Origin: Microbacterium luteum
GTDB lineage: Bacteria > Actinomycetota > Actinomycetes > Actinomycetales > Microbacteriaceae
DNA length: 64,000 nucleotides
Assembly: GCF_015277875.1 (NCBI RefSeq)
Contig: NZ_CP063814.1
Location: 1,302,001-1,366,000 of the forward strand
Direction of reading: 5' to 3'
Made by a program: the position numbers and the translations under genes. The notes below the pieces were generated by a model. That model saw only the letters and a list, made by a program, of their open reading frames with translations, was not told the DNA's origin and did no database searches. This document shows, piece by piece, positions 33,876-41,891 of this stretch (position 1 is the stretch's first letter; each line of letters begins with the position of its first letter).

Positions 33876-34769
33876 TCAGGGCGTCAGCAGCGCATACCAG
33901 ATGAGCAGCAGGGTGGTCATGAAGCCACTCAGCTGGTTGATCCACAGGAAGCGGTCCCAGCCGCGGGTGGCGGTGTGCGCGGCCTCGTCGGTGGTGTTCC
34001 GATAGGGCCAGACGGCCACGAGGTACGGCACGGCGATGACGGCGCCGAGGGGGCCGGGCCACGCGGTCGCGAGCATGAGCAGGCCCGAGGCGGCGTAGCA
34101 CGCGAGGGAGAAGCGCACCGTCCACCGCGCCCCGCGGACGGTGGCGATCGACGCGATGTCCGCCTCGCGGTCGGCGACGACGTCCTGCACGGCGCCGAAG
34201 GCGTGTGAGGCGACGCCCCACAGCGCGAAGGCGGCCACGATCGCCCCCAGCGGCCACGTCCACGTCGCCCCGGCGAGGACGAGGCCGTAGACGGCGGGGG
34301 AGAAGAAGTGGATGCTGCTGGTCACCGAATCGGCGAACGGCCGCTCCTTCAACCGCAGCGGCGGGGCGCTGTAGAAGACGACGAAGAACATGCTCGCCGC
34401 GAGCACGAGCGTCGCCGGCCACGAACCCACGAGCACCAGATAGACGAGGAAGGGCAGGCACGACAGCGCGGCCGCCCACAGGGTGACCCGGTGCAGCCGA
34501 CGGTCGAGGATGGCTCCGTGAGCGCCCCCCTTGCGGGGGTTGCGCAGGTCGGACTCGTAGTCGAAGACGTCGTTCACCCCGTACATCGCGAGGTTGTACG
34601 GCACGAGGAAGAACAGCGTGCCGACGACGAACGTGAGATCGATCTGCCGCGCCGTGAGCAGGTAGGCGGCCGCGAACGGGTAGGCCGTGTTGATCCAGCT
34701 GACCGGTCGTGACGAGACGAACAGCTGTGCGAGCACGGTCGCGGGACGAAGCGGCGCAGGGGTGGTCAT
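33876..34769 (-). CDS. crtEb: Lycopene elongase (UbiA-type prenyltransferase)
   Basis: A 297-residue UbiA-superfamily membrane protein with about eight helices. The two Asp-rich sites are NDVFDYESD (about 63-71) and DVVADREAD (about 178-186), which bind Mg-prenyl diphosphate. As last gene of the crt operon it should add C5 units from DMAPP to both ends of lycopene, giving C45/C50 flavuxanthin-type products. The ATG overlaps the crtYf stop (ATGA). It is convergent with UPF0182, 10 nt away. Confidence 0.9.
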   Translation of the reverse strand: MTTPAPLRPATVLAQLFVSSRPVSWINTAYPFAAAYLLTARQIDLTFVVGTLFFLVPYNLAMYGVNDVFDYESDLRNPRKGGAHGAILDRRLHRVTLWAAALSCLPFLVYLVLVGSWPATLVLAASMFFVVFYSAPPLRLKERPFADSVTSSIHFFSPAVYGLVLAGATWTWPLGAIVAAFALWGVASHAFGAVQDVVADREADIASIATVRGARWTVRFSLACYAASGLLMLATAWPGPLGAVIAVPYLVAVWPYRNTTDEAAHTATRGWDRFLWINQLSGFMTTLLLIWYALLTP

Positions 34770-35092
34770 TCGGCTGCCTCCGTGGGGCGTCGGGCGGTGC
34801 GGGCCTGGAGCATCGTCCACACGGCGGGAACACCGAATGCGGCGCACAGCGGGTAGGAGAAGTCTTCCAGGGGAGCAAGCCCCACGCGAAGGCCGCTCAG
34901 ATGCTCGTCGGGGTAGGTGAACAGCCCGGAGCCGATCATGATGTTGTCGAACACGGCCGTGAGCAGGCACAGCGCCACGGCGGCCAGCGCAGACGCGACC
35001 ATGCGCCGCCGGAACCGGGGCAGTCGCACGGTCGCGAGGGTCACGAGAACAGTCGCCAGCGCGAAGGGCAGGACCAGCAGGGCATAGGTCAC
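34766..35092 (-). CDS. crtYf: C50 carotenoid cyclase subunit (CrtYf type)
   Basis: A 108-residue membrane protein with three helices and the motif APLEDFSYPL near residue 75, the P-x-E-(D/E) cyclase signature. Heterodimeric C50 cyclases consist of two such small subunits. The GTG overlaps the crtYe stop (GTGA) and its own stop overlaps crtEb. Whether the ring formed is epsilon (decaprenoxanthin) or gamma (sarcinaxanthin) cannot be told from sequence alone. Confidence 0.85.
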   Translation of the reverse strand: MTYALLVLPFALATVLVTLATVRLPRFRRRMVASALAAVALCLLTAVFDNIMIGSGLFTYPDEHLSGLRVGLAPLEDFSYPLCAAFGVPAVWTMLQARTARRPTEAAE

Positions 35093-35442
35093 GACGGATC
35101 CGGTTCCGTCGTGGTCTCGCCGCGGCCGTCGCGTCGGCCCTGCAGCCGCAGGGCGGCGTTCCAGCACACCAGCGTCAGATAGCTGAGGAACATGAGGAAC
35201 GCCACCTCCTCGAGCGGAAGATGGGGGGCGAGCTCGATTCCGACATACAGCGGACTGTCGCCCTGCACGAAGACGCCCGCGGCGATGCCGGCGAGATCCC
35301 ACGCCAGGAAGAAGACGGTCCCGGCGACGGTGGCGAGGAGGGTGCGACCCGGGTGGGGTCGCAACGCCAGCCGGAACCGCACGTCGACCAGGGCGATGCC
35401 GAGGAGCGAGAAGAGGATCGCGCCCAGGTAGATCCCCGGCAC
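35089..35442 (-). CDS. crtYe: C50 carotenoid cyclase subunit (CrtYe type)
   Basis: A 117-residue protein with three membrane segments and the signature LPLEEVAFLMF near residue 75. It partners the next gene product to cyclise the elongated lycopene. The GTG at 35442 encodes MPGIYLGAILFSLLG and starts 2 nt after the crtI stop, with GGAG 8 nt upstream. The longer open frame to 35754 lies inside crtI and is not coding. Confidence 0.85.
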   Translation of the reverse strand: MPGIYLGAILFSLLGIALVDVRFRLALRPHPGRTLLATVAGTVFFLAWDLAGIAAGVFVQGDSPLYVGIELAPHLPLEEVAFLMFLSYLTLVCWNAALRLQGRRDGRGETTTEPDPS

Positions 35443-35444
35443 TC

Positions 35445-36995
35445 CTAGAGCTCCACCGGCGCCGGCTCGGGAAGGGGGCCGGCGGTGCGGTCGCCGCGCA
35501 GGCGCTTGAGTACGAGCTCCGCGGAGATCAGGCACATCGGCAATCCGATCCCGGGTAGGGCCGACGTGCCGGCGTAGGCCAGGTTCGCGACTCGGCGCGA
35601 CATGTTGCGGGGCCGGAACATCGCGCTCTGCCCGAGGGTGTGCGCCAGGCCCAGCGAGTTGCCGCGCCACGAGTGCAGGTCGCGGGCGAAGTCGCCCGGA
35701 GAGATGGTCCGGCGCACGACGATGCGGTCGGCGAGATCCGGGATGCCCGCCCACGAGGCGATCTGATCGATGACGCGATCGGCGGCCGCCTCGATGCGGG
35801 GGTCGCCGTCGCCCTCGGTGCCGCCGTGCCCGAGGCTCGGGTCGGCGGGGATCGGTACCAGCACGAAGAGGTTCTCGTGCCCGGCGGGGGCGACGGTGTC
35901 ATCCGTCGCGCTCGGTCGGCACACGTAGATCGAGGCAGGATCGGGGATGCGCGGGCGATCGCCGAAGATGTCGTCGAAGTTCGTGCGCCAGTCATCGGTG
36001 AACAGCAGGGTGTGGTGCGCGAGCTCGGGGATCTGGCCCTCCACGCCGAGGAGCAGCAGCAGCGCTCCGGGGCTCGGGGTGCGCTTGCTCCACCAGGACT
36101 CCGGGTAGCTCTGCAGGTGGCGGGGGAGCAGCTGGGTCTCTGTGTGGTGGAGATCGGCGGTGGACACCACGAGATCGGCGGCGATCTCGCGGCCGTCGTC
36201 GAGCCGCACGCCCCGCGCGCGGGTGTCCTCGGTGACGATCGACGCGACGGGGCATCCGGTTCGGATCTCGACCCCGCGTTCGCGTGCGAGCCGCTCGATC
36301 GCCCCGATCACCGTCGTGAAGCCGCCGCGGGGGTAGAGCACGCCCTCGTCGAGGTCGAGGTGGCTCATGAGGTGATACAGGCTCGGTACAGCGTACGGGG
36401 AACCGCCGAGGAAGACGGCGGGGTAGCCGAGGATCTGCCGCAGCATCGGGTCGTCGAACCGCTTGTCGATGTGCTGCGACAGCGACCGGGTCAGGAGCGG
36501 GGCCAGCTGCGGAACGCGGCGCAGCAGGGCAGGGTCGCGCAGCCCGGCGGTCGTCTCGTAGGTGTCGTAGAGGAATCGACCGACCGCGAGGTCGTACGCG
36601 TCGCCGGCGGAATCGAGGTACGCGGCCAGGCGCTCGCCTGCTCCGGGCTCGACGCCTTCGAAGAGGGCGACGGCGGCCTCGCGACCCGATCTCACATCGA
36701 TCGACGAGGTGCCGGGCGGGCCGTACACGCGGTAGGCGGGCTCGAGGGGCACGAGGTCGAGCTCGGCATCCGCTGTGGTGCCGAGCAGACGGAAGAAGTG
36801 GTCGAAGACCTCGGGCATGAGGTACCAGCTGGGGCCGGTGTCGAAGCGGAATCCGCCCTGCTCCCACGACCCGGCACGGCCGCCGAGTTCGTCTCGCGCT
36901 TCGAGGAGGATGACGTCGTGGCCCTCCTCGGCGAGGAGCGCGGCCGTCGCGAGCCCGGCGATTCCTCCGCCGATGACGATCGTGCGCTGCGTCAT
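35445..36995 (-). CDS. crtI: Phytoene desaturase
   Basis: A 516-residue FAD-dependent desaturase. The dinucleotide-binding motif VIGGGIAGLATAALLAEEG is at residues 7-25, followed by LEARDELGGRAGSW and FDTGPSWYLMPEVFDHFF. The C-terminal bacterial-type phytoene desaturase signature appears as NLAYAGTSALPGIGLPMCL. It converts phytoene to lycopene in four steps. Its ATG overlaps the crtB stop. Confidence 0.94.
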   Translation of the reverse strand: MTQRTIVIGGGIAGLATAALLAEEGHDVILLEARDELGGRAGSWEQGGFRFDTGPSWYLMPEVFDHFFRLLGTTADAELDLVPLEPAYRVYGPPGTSSIDVRSGREAAVALFEGVEPGAGERLAAYLDSAGDAYDLAVGRFLYDTYETTAGLRDPALLRRVPQLAPLLTRSLSQHIDKRFDDPMLRQILGYPAVFLGGSPYAVPSLYHLMSHLDLDEGVLYPRGGFTTVIGAIERLARERGVEIRTGCPVASIVTEDTRARGVRLDDGREIAADLVVSTADLHHTETQLLPRHLQSYPESWWSKRTPSPGALLLLLGVEGQIPELAHHTLLFTDDWRTNFDDIFGDRPRIPDPASIYVCRPSATDDTVAPAGHENLFVLVPIPADPSLGHGGTEGDGDPRIEAAADRVIDQIASWAGIPDLADRIVVRRTISPGDFARDLHSWRGNSLGLAHTLGQSAMFRPRNMSRRVANLAYAGTSALPGIGLPMCLISAELVLKRLRGDRTAGPLPEPAPVEL

Positions 36996-37867
36996 GACGT
37001 TCGTGCTCCTCTCGGTGCGAACCCGAGCCAGGCGCGGGCCGCCAGTCGGGCCTTCACGGGATCGGGGACGCGCACACGGGAGTGCGTGTCATCACCGGCA
37101 CGCCGGAGCCGCAGCGACAGCTCGCCGAACAGATCGTGCGCGGCGGTGACGGCGCGGCGACAGTCCGACGGCAGCTTCGGCACGACCGCCGCGGCCGCAG
37201 CGAGGTCGCCGTCGATGCGGTCGAGAACCGTCGTGCGCGTCGCGGTGCCGGCGTCGATTCCGAGGTAGTCGCGACCGAGCGCATCCTCGTCGAAGTCGAG
37301 GTCGCGCAGGAAGTTGACGTCCTGGAACGCTGCGCCGAGCCGCCTGGCGCCGTCGACGAGGTCCGCGGGGGCAGGCTCGGGATGCGGCTTGCCCGCGTTG
37401 ACGAAGACCTGGAGGCACATCAGGCCCACGACCTCTGCGGACCCGTACACGTAGCTGTCGTGGGACGAGGCATCGTGCTCGCGCGTGGTGATGTCCACGC
37501 GCATCGACTGGAAGAACGGCTCGATCAGATCGCGGCCGATCCCGCACTCGCGTGCGGTTCGCGCGAACGCGTGCACGATGAGATTCGAGCTGAAGCCCCT
37601 GCCGATAGCGGTGCAGGTCTCGGTCTCCAGATCATCCAGGATGCGCCGCTGGGCTCCGGCGTCGAGGCCGGCGCTCTCGCCGGGGCCGTCGACGATCTCG
37701 TCGGCCACCCGCACCAGCGCGTAGATGTTGCGCACGTGGGGCCGCGGTCGCGGCCCGAGCAGCCGACATGCCAGGGCGAACGAGGTCGAGTAGCGGGAGA
37801 TCACAGCGGCGGCGGCCGCCTCGGCGGTGCGGTCGTAGAGCGCGAGGCCGGTGGGGGCGGTGCTCAC
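36992..37867 (-). CDS. crtB: Phytoene synthase
   Basis: A 291-residue trans-isoprenyl diphosphate synthase with the two aspartate motifs RVADEIVD (about 48-55) and FQDVNFLRDLDFDEDALGR (about 176-194). It condenses two GGPP into phytoene. GTG 37867 (MSTAPTGLALYDR) overlaps the crtE stop; the longer open frame to 38089 lies inside crtE. Confidence 0.93.
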   Translation of the reverse strand: MSTAPTGLALYDRTAEAAAAAVISRYSTSFALACRLLGPRPRPHVRNIYALVRVADEIVDGPGESAGLDAGAQRRILDDLETETCTAIGRGFSSNLIVHAFARTARECGIGRDLIEPFFQSMRVDITTREHDASSHDSYVYGSAEVVGLMCLQVFVNAGKPHPEPAPADLVDGARRLGAAFQDVNFLRDLDFDEDALGRDYLGIDAGTATRTTVLDRIDGDLAAAAAVVPKLPSDCRRAVTAAHDLFGELSLRLRRAGDDTHSRVRVPDPVKARLAARAWLGFAPRGARTS

Positions 37868-38919
37868 GGGATCCGACCCGTCACCTGTTCGGCGAGGTCT
37901 CCGAGGAGGTTCCTCGCGGCCGGGGGAAGCACGGGATCGCCGGCTTGGCGGAGAGCGTCGGCGAGGGTGTCGTCGATGACCGTGCGAAGGCGCGAGCGTG
38001 CTCCGCTGCGCTCGAGCAGACGCTGCGCCTGTCGGACGGCAACCGGACCGGTGTGGGCGACGGCGACCGCCGCGTCGACCCGCGCCCATTCCGCGCTCTC
38101 GCGCGCGTAGGCGATGAGCGGCGTGCGCTTGGCCTCCCGCAGGTCGACGCCCTCGTCCCTGCCGGCGGCCTGGGCGGTGCCGAAGGCGCCGATCAGGTCG
38201 TCGACGAGCTGGAACGCGAGCCCGACGCGCCCACCCGCCGCGCCGATGCGGTCCACGGCGAGCGGGGACGCGTCGGCGAGCAGGGCGCCGGCGCGCAGCG
38301 GTGCGGAGAACGAGTAGACCGCGGTCTTGTTGTAGGCCGCGGCGAAGATCGAGGCGCTGTCGGCCACGTCGGCGGCGACGGCGTTGCCGACGTCGGCGAG
38401 CTCCCCGGCTGCCGAGACGTAGACCGCATCGTCGAACTGGTCCAACAGCGCGCGCCTCACCGGCTCCGGGGTGGGCGAGAGGGCGATGATCCGCTGGGCC
38501 TCGTGGAGCAGCAGGTCACCGGCGAGAATGCCCGCCGCATCGCCGAGGAGTGCGGCGCCGCCGGCGTCGGCCCCGGTGTCGAGAGCGCGCGCGCGGAACT
38601 CGCCGCCGATGTTGGGGATGCCTCGGCGCACCGTGTCGTGGTCGATGACGTCGTCATGGGCGACGAAGGCGGTGTGGAGCAGCTCGTAGGCCGCGGCGAC
38701 GTCGTAGACGCCGAGCGCGTCGGCATCCGCACCGCCGAAGGCGCGGAACGAGGCGACGACCAGCGCGGGACGGAATCTCTTGCCCCCGCCGGCGGCGCGC
38801 TCGATGGCCGCCCCCAGCGCCTCCATGTCCCCGCCGAGTCCCGATGCGCGGCGCCGCACGCGGGCGAGGCTGCGGGCGATGGCGTCATCGGTCTCCGCCC
38901 GAGCGTCGGTGTCGATCAT
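37864..38919 (-). CDS. crtE: Geranylgeranyl diphosphate synthase
   Basis: The 351-residue polyprenyl synthase has GGKRFRP near 44-50, the first Asp-rich motif HDDVIDHD (Asp89, Asp90, Asp93) and the second in FQLVDDLIGAFG. Residues just before the first motif (ELLHTAFVA) are small, consistent with C20 product length. First gene of the operon; GGAAAGG is 6 nt before the ATG, and a perfect palindrome lies just upstream. Confidence 0.93.
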   Translation of the reverse strand: MIDTDARAETDDAIARSLARVRRRASGLGGDMEALGAAIERAAGGGKRFRPALVVASFRAFGGADADALGVYDVAAAYELLHTAFVAHDDVIDHDTVRRGIPNIGGEFRARALDTGADAGGAALLGDAAGILAGDLLLHEAQRIIALSPTPEPVRRALLDQFDDAVYVSAAGELADVGNAVAADVADSASIFAAAYNKTAVYSFSAPLRAGALLADASPLAVDRIGAAGGRVGLAFQLVDDLIGAFGTAQAAGRDEGVDLREAKRTPLIAYARESAEWARVDAAVAVAHTGPVAVRQAQRLLERSGARSRLRTVIDDTLADALRQAGDPVLPPAARNLLGDLAEQVTGRIP

Positions 38920-38934
38920 CGGCGCCTTTCCACA

Positions 38935-38953
38935 TTGCTAGTTTGCCTAGCAA
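38935..38953 (-). promoter_or_regulatory. 19-bp perfect inverted repeat, probable crt operator
   Basis: TTGCTAG and CTAGCAA flank a 5-bp spacer, 16-34 nt before the crtE ATG and overlapping the likely promoter. The size and symmetry suit a MarR-family dimer such as CrtR, which controls crtE in Corynebacterium; no such gene is in the window. Confidence 0.65.
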
Positions 38954-39031
38954 TACCTCTTGAAGACCGATGCTACCGGGCGCCGAGGGCGGTGTCCACG
39001 CGGCTGTTCCGTGCGCGCCGAAGGTATGACG

Positions 39032-39063
39032 AAGGCCCCGAATCCAAAGGGATCCGGGGCCTT
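39032..39063 (-). terminator. Hairpin terminator downstream of tRNA-fMet
   Basis: AAGGCCCCG and CGGGGCCTT form a 9-bp stem, extended by four pairs beyond one mismatch. It begins 6 nt after the tRNA 3' end and ends transcription before the crt operon on the same strand. Confidence 0.82.
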
Positions 39064-39069
39064 CTCTCG

Positions 39070-39143
39070 TTGCGGGGACAGGATTTGAACCTGCGACCTC
39101 TGGGTTATGAGCCCAGCGAGCTACCGAACTGCTCCACCCCGCG
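39070..39143 (-). tRNA. Initiator tRNA-fMet (CAU)
   Basis: The 74-nt cloverleaf has anticodon CAU in loop CTCATAA. Initiator features are present: a C1-A72 mismatch at the acceptor end and three consecutive G-C pairs in the anticodon stem (CTGGG/CCCAG). The T arm is GCAGG-TTCAAAT-CCTGT. CCA is not encoded. Confidence 0.96.
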
Positions 39144-39245
39144 GCACAAGAGAAAAGCCTAGCACGGCCGTGAAGGGGTGTCGAATCAGCACCGACGATG
39201 CGTGCGCGCGTTGCCTCGCCGCGATGCTGTCGAGAGGATGGCGGC

Positions 39246-39764
39246 ATGCCCGATCCTTCCGCCCCCGTGGACCGCGACGACCGTCGCGACGGCCGTGACG
39301 AGACGCCGTACGAGCGTGCCGACCGCAATTGGAACGAGATGCTCCAGGAGCTGCGGGTGTTGCAGACCGGGGCGCAGATCCTGGCGGGTTTTCTGCTGGC
39401 GCTGGCGTTCCAACCCGCCTTCCCGGACCTCACGGCGGGGCAGCGCGTGCTCTACCTGTGTCTGGTCGTGCTCGCCGGAGTGACGTCGATCACCGCCCTT
39501 GCGCCCGTCGCACTGCATCGGCTGCTCTTCCAGCAGCGCGCGAAGGTCGAGGTGGTGACGCTCGGACACATCGCGGTGATCGTCGCGCTCGGTCTGGTGG
39601 CGGCGCTCATCGTCGGGGTGGTCGCTTTCGTCTTCGACGTCGTGCTCGGCGGTTCGGCCGCGTGGATCATCCTCGGCGCGCTCGGTACGCTCGTGATCGT
39701 CACCTGGATCGCTGCGCCGTTCGTGGTGCGAGCGCGTCGTCGCACGCGGGAGGAGAGCACATGA
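39246..39764 (+). CDS. DUF6328 family membrane protein
   Basis: A 172-residue protein with four membrane helices (about 44-62, 67-88, 106-128 and 133-155). The segment NEMLQELRVLQTGAQILAGF before the first helix is the hallmark of DUF6328. ATG 39246 is chosen because GAGAGG precedes it. The stop overlaps the next start (ATGA), so it is coupled to the amidohydrolase gene. Function unknown. Confidence 0.8.
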   Translation: MPDPSAPVDRDDRRDGRDETPYERADRNWNEMLQELRVLQTGAQILAGFLLALAFQPAFPDLTAGQRVLYLCLVVLAGVTSITALAPVALHRLLFQQRAKVEVVTLGHIAVIVALGLVAALIVGVVAFVFDVVLGGSAAWIILGALGTLVIVTWIAAPFVVRARRRTREEST

Positions 39765-40558
39765 GTGTCGCCGTCGGCGTCGCGCAGTTCGCTCCTGCGG
39801 CCGATACCGCCCGGAATGTCGGCGAGATCGGCGAGCTCGCCGCCGTCGCCGCCGAGCGCGGAGCGCGGGTGGTCGTCTTTCCGGAGTACTCCAGCTACTT
39901 CATCGACCCGTTCGACGCCTCGCTCCGCGATCACGCGGAGCCGGTGGACGGCCCGTTCACCGCGGCACTGCGCGACATCGCCGCGGCGGAAGGGGTGACG
40001 ATCGTCGCCGGTCTCCTCGAAGCCGGCGACGGCGACCGTGTGCGAAACACCGTCGTCGCCGTCGATGAAACGGGAGTCGTCGCGTCGTACCGGAAGCTCC
40101 ACCTCTACGACGCCTTCGGTCAGCGCGAATCGGACTGGGTGGAGCCGGGTGAGATCGCCGAGCCGCCGGTCTTCGCCGTCGACGGACTCCGCTTCGGAAT
40201 CATGACCTGCTATGACCTCCGCTTCCCCGAGGTGACGCGCCTGCTCGCCGACGCCGGTGTCGAGGCGGTGCTCGTCGCGGCCGAGTGGGTGCGGGGTCCG
40301 CTCAAGGAGCACCACTGGCGCACCCTGCTGCACGCTCGCGCCATCGAGAACACGGTCTTCGTCGCGGCGTCGGATCACCCCCCGCCGCTCGGCGTGGGCC
40401 ACTCGACGGTCGTCGACCCGCAGGGCGTGGAGATCGCCGCGGTCGGCACGGGCACGGGGGTCGCCGTGGCGCACCTCGAACCGGAGGCGATCTCGCGGGT
40501 CCGAAGGGTCAACCCGGCTCTGGCGCTGCGCCGGTTCACCGTCGTGCCCCGCGGCTGA
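39761..40558 (+). CDS. Carbon-nitrogen hydrolase (nitrilase superfamily, omega-amidase/Nit-like)
   Basis: A 265-residue cytosolic protein with the Glu-Lys-Cys triad: Glu42 (VVFPEYSS), Lys112 (SYRKLHLYD) and Cys150 (MTCYDLRFPE). These residues and the length fit the Nit/omega-amidase branch rather than true nitrilases. The substrate could be deaminated glutathione or an omega-amide, but this is family inference. It has AGGAG upstream and is coupled to the DUF6328 gene. Confidence 0.87.
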   Translation: MSVAVGVAQFAPAADTARNVGEIGELAAVAAERGARVVVFPEYSSYFIDPFDASLRDHAEPVDGPFTAALRDIAAAEGVTIVAGLLEAGDGDRVRNTVVAVDETGVVASYRKLHLYDAFGQRESDWVEPGEIAEPPVFAVDGLRFGIMTCYDLRFPEVTRLLADAGVEAVLVAAEWVRGPLKEHHWRTLLHARAIENTVFVAASDHPPPLGVGHSTVVDPQGVEIAAVGTGTGVAVAHLEPEAISRVRRVNPALALRRFTVVPRG

Positions 40559-40593
40559 GTCGCCGGGAGGACGCGACGCAGAGGCGCGCGGGC

Positions 40594-41793
40594 TCAGCCC
40601 ATCGCCGCCAGGCGCGCCCCGGCGTCGCGGATGACGTCTTCGCGCTTGCACGCCGCGAAGCGCACGAGCGTGGCATAGTCCGCGCGTCGTTCCGCTGTCA
40701 CGAAAGCCGTGATCGGCACCGCGACGACGCCGGCCCTGTCGGGGAGGCTACGGCAGAATGCGTCGGCGTCAGTGGCGCCGACCGGCGCCGCGTCGGCGAC
40801 GGTGAAGTAGGAGCCGGCCGGGGGTGAGACCGCGAGACCCGCCGCGGTGAGTCCCGCCCCCAGCAGATCGCGCTTGCGACGCAGGGTGTCCGCGATCCCC
40901 GTGAAGAAGGCGTCAGGCAGGCGCAGGCCGACGGCGATCGCCGGCTGGAACGGCGCGCCGTTGACATAGGTGAGGTACTGCTTGACGGTCATCGCGGCAT
41001 CGATGAGGTCGGCCGGCCCGGTGGCCCATCCGATCTTCCACCCGGTGGCGGCGAAGGTCTTGCCCGCCGACGAGATCGCGACCGTCCGATCTCTTGCGCC
41101 CGGAAGCGAGTGGACGGGCGTGCGCCGGCCGTCGAGGACCAGGTGCTCGTACACCTCGTCGGTGACGATGATCGCGTCGTGCCGCTCCGCGAGAGCGACG
41201 ACGTGCTCCAGCACGGTGCGGTCGAAGACGGTGCCGGTGGGGTTGTGCGGGTCGTTGATCAGGATGATGCGGGTGCGGTCGGTCACCGTGGCCGTCAGCT
41301 CGTCGAGGTCCGGCTGGAAGTGCGGCCACCGCAGCGGGACCGTCACCAAGCGTGCTCCGGCGAGCGCGACCAGCGCGGCGTAGGCGTCGTAGTAGGGCTC
41401 GAAGACGACGACCTCGTCGTCGGGGGAGTCGATGAGGGCCAGCAGCGTCGCCGCCAATCCCTCGGTCGCCCCGGCGGTCGCGATGACCTCGGTCGCCGGG
41501 TCGAACGCGACACCGTCGAACCTGCTGCGGTGCTCGGAGACAGCGGCAAGGAAGTCGGGAAAACCCCGCCCCGGCGGATACTGATTCACTCCGTCGGCGA
41601 TCGCCTGCCTCGCCGCCTCGCGCACGGCAGCGGGCCCGTCCTCGTCGGGGAAGCCCTGCCCGAGGTTGATCGCGCCCGATTCGGCCGCCAGCACCGACAT
41701 CTCGGCGAAGATGGTGGGGGAGGCGACGCCGTCCGCGCTCATGAGACCGGCGCCTCGAGCGGTGCGGCGCCACGCGCCGGGAATCTCTCGCAT
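40594..41793 (-). CDS. PLP-dependent aminotransferase (DapC/kynurenine aminotransferase-like)
   Basis: A 399-residue fold-type I aminotransferase starting MREIPGAWRRTARGAGL. It shows AINLGQGFPDEDGP, ATEGLAATLLAL, NDPHNPTGTVF and the PLP-lysine motif SSAGKTFAATGWKIGW. Related actinobacterial enzymes act as N-succinyldiaminopimelate or keto-glutaramate/methionine aminotransferases; specificity is unresolved. ATG 41793 is favoured by a TAGCGT box 7 nt upstream and the absence of a ribosome site. Confidence 0.88.
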   Translation of the reverse strand: MREIPGAWRRTARGAGLMSADGVASPTIFAEMSVLAAESGAINLGQGFPDEDGPAAVREAARQAIADGVNQYPPGRGFPDFLAAVSEHRSRFDGVAFDPATEVIATAGATEGLAATLLALIDSPDDEVVVFEPYYDAYAALVALAGARLVTVPLRWPHFQPDLDELTATVTDRTRIILINDPHNPTGTVFDRTVLEHVVALAERHDAIIVTDEVYEHLVLDGRRTPVHSLPGARDRTVAISSAGKTFAATGWKIGWATGPADLIDAAMTVKQYLTYVNGAPFQPAIAVGLRLPDAFFTGIADTLRRKRDLLGAGLTAAGLAVSPPAGSYFTVADAAPVGATDADAFCRSLPDRAGVVAVPITAFVTAERRADYATLVRFAACKREDVIRDAGARLAAMG

Positions 41794-41800
41794 CGGGCCC

Positions 41801-41806
41801 ACGCTA
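41801..41806 (-). promoter_or_regulatory. -10 TAGCGT, leaderless promoter of the aminotransferase
   Basis: On the minus strand TAGCGT ends 7 nt before the ATG at 41793. Just beyond it, plus-strand CATAG elements at 41811 and 41833 are 22 bp apart and recall the repeat at 2722. Confidence 0.55.
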
Positions 41807-41891
41807 CTCCCATAGAGGCATCCCATCTCCGCCATAGGCAACCCACAGACTCGCTCGGCATGGTTGTCAGCGCTAGGCAGAAGGAGCAGCA

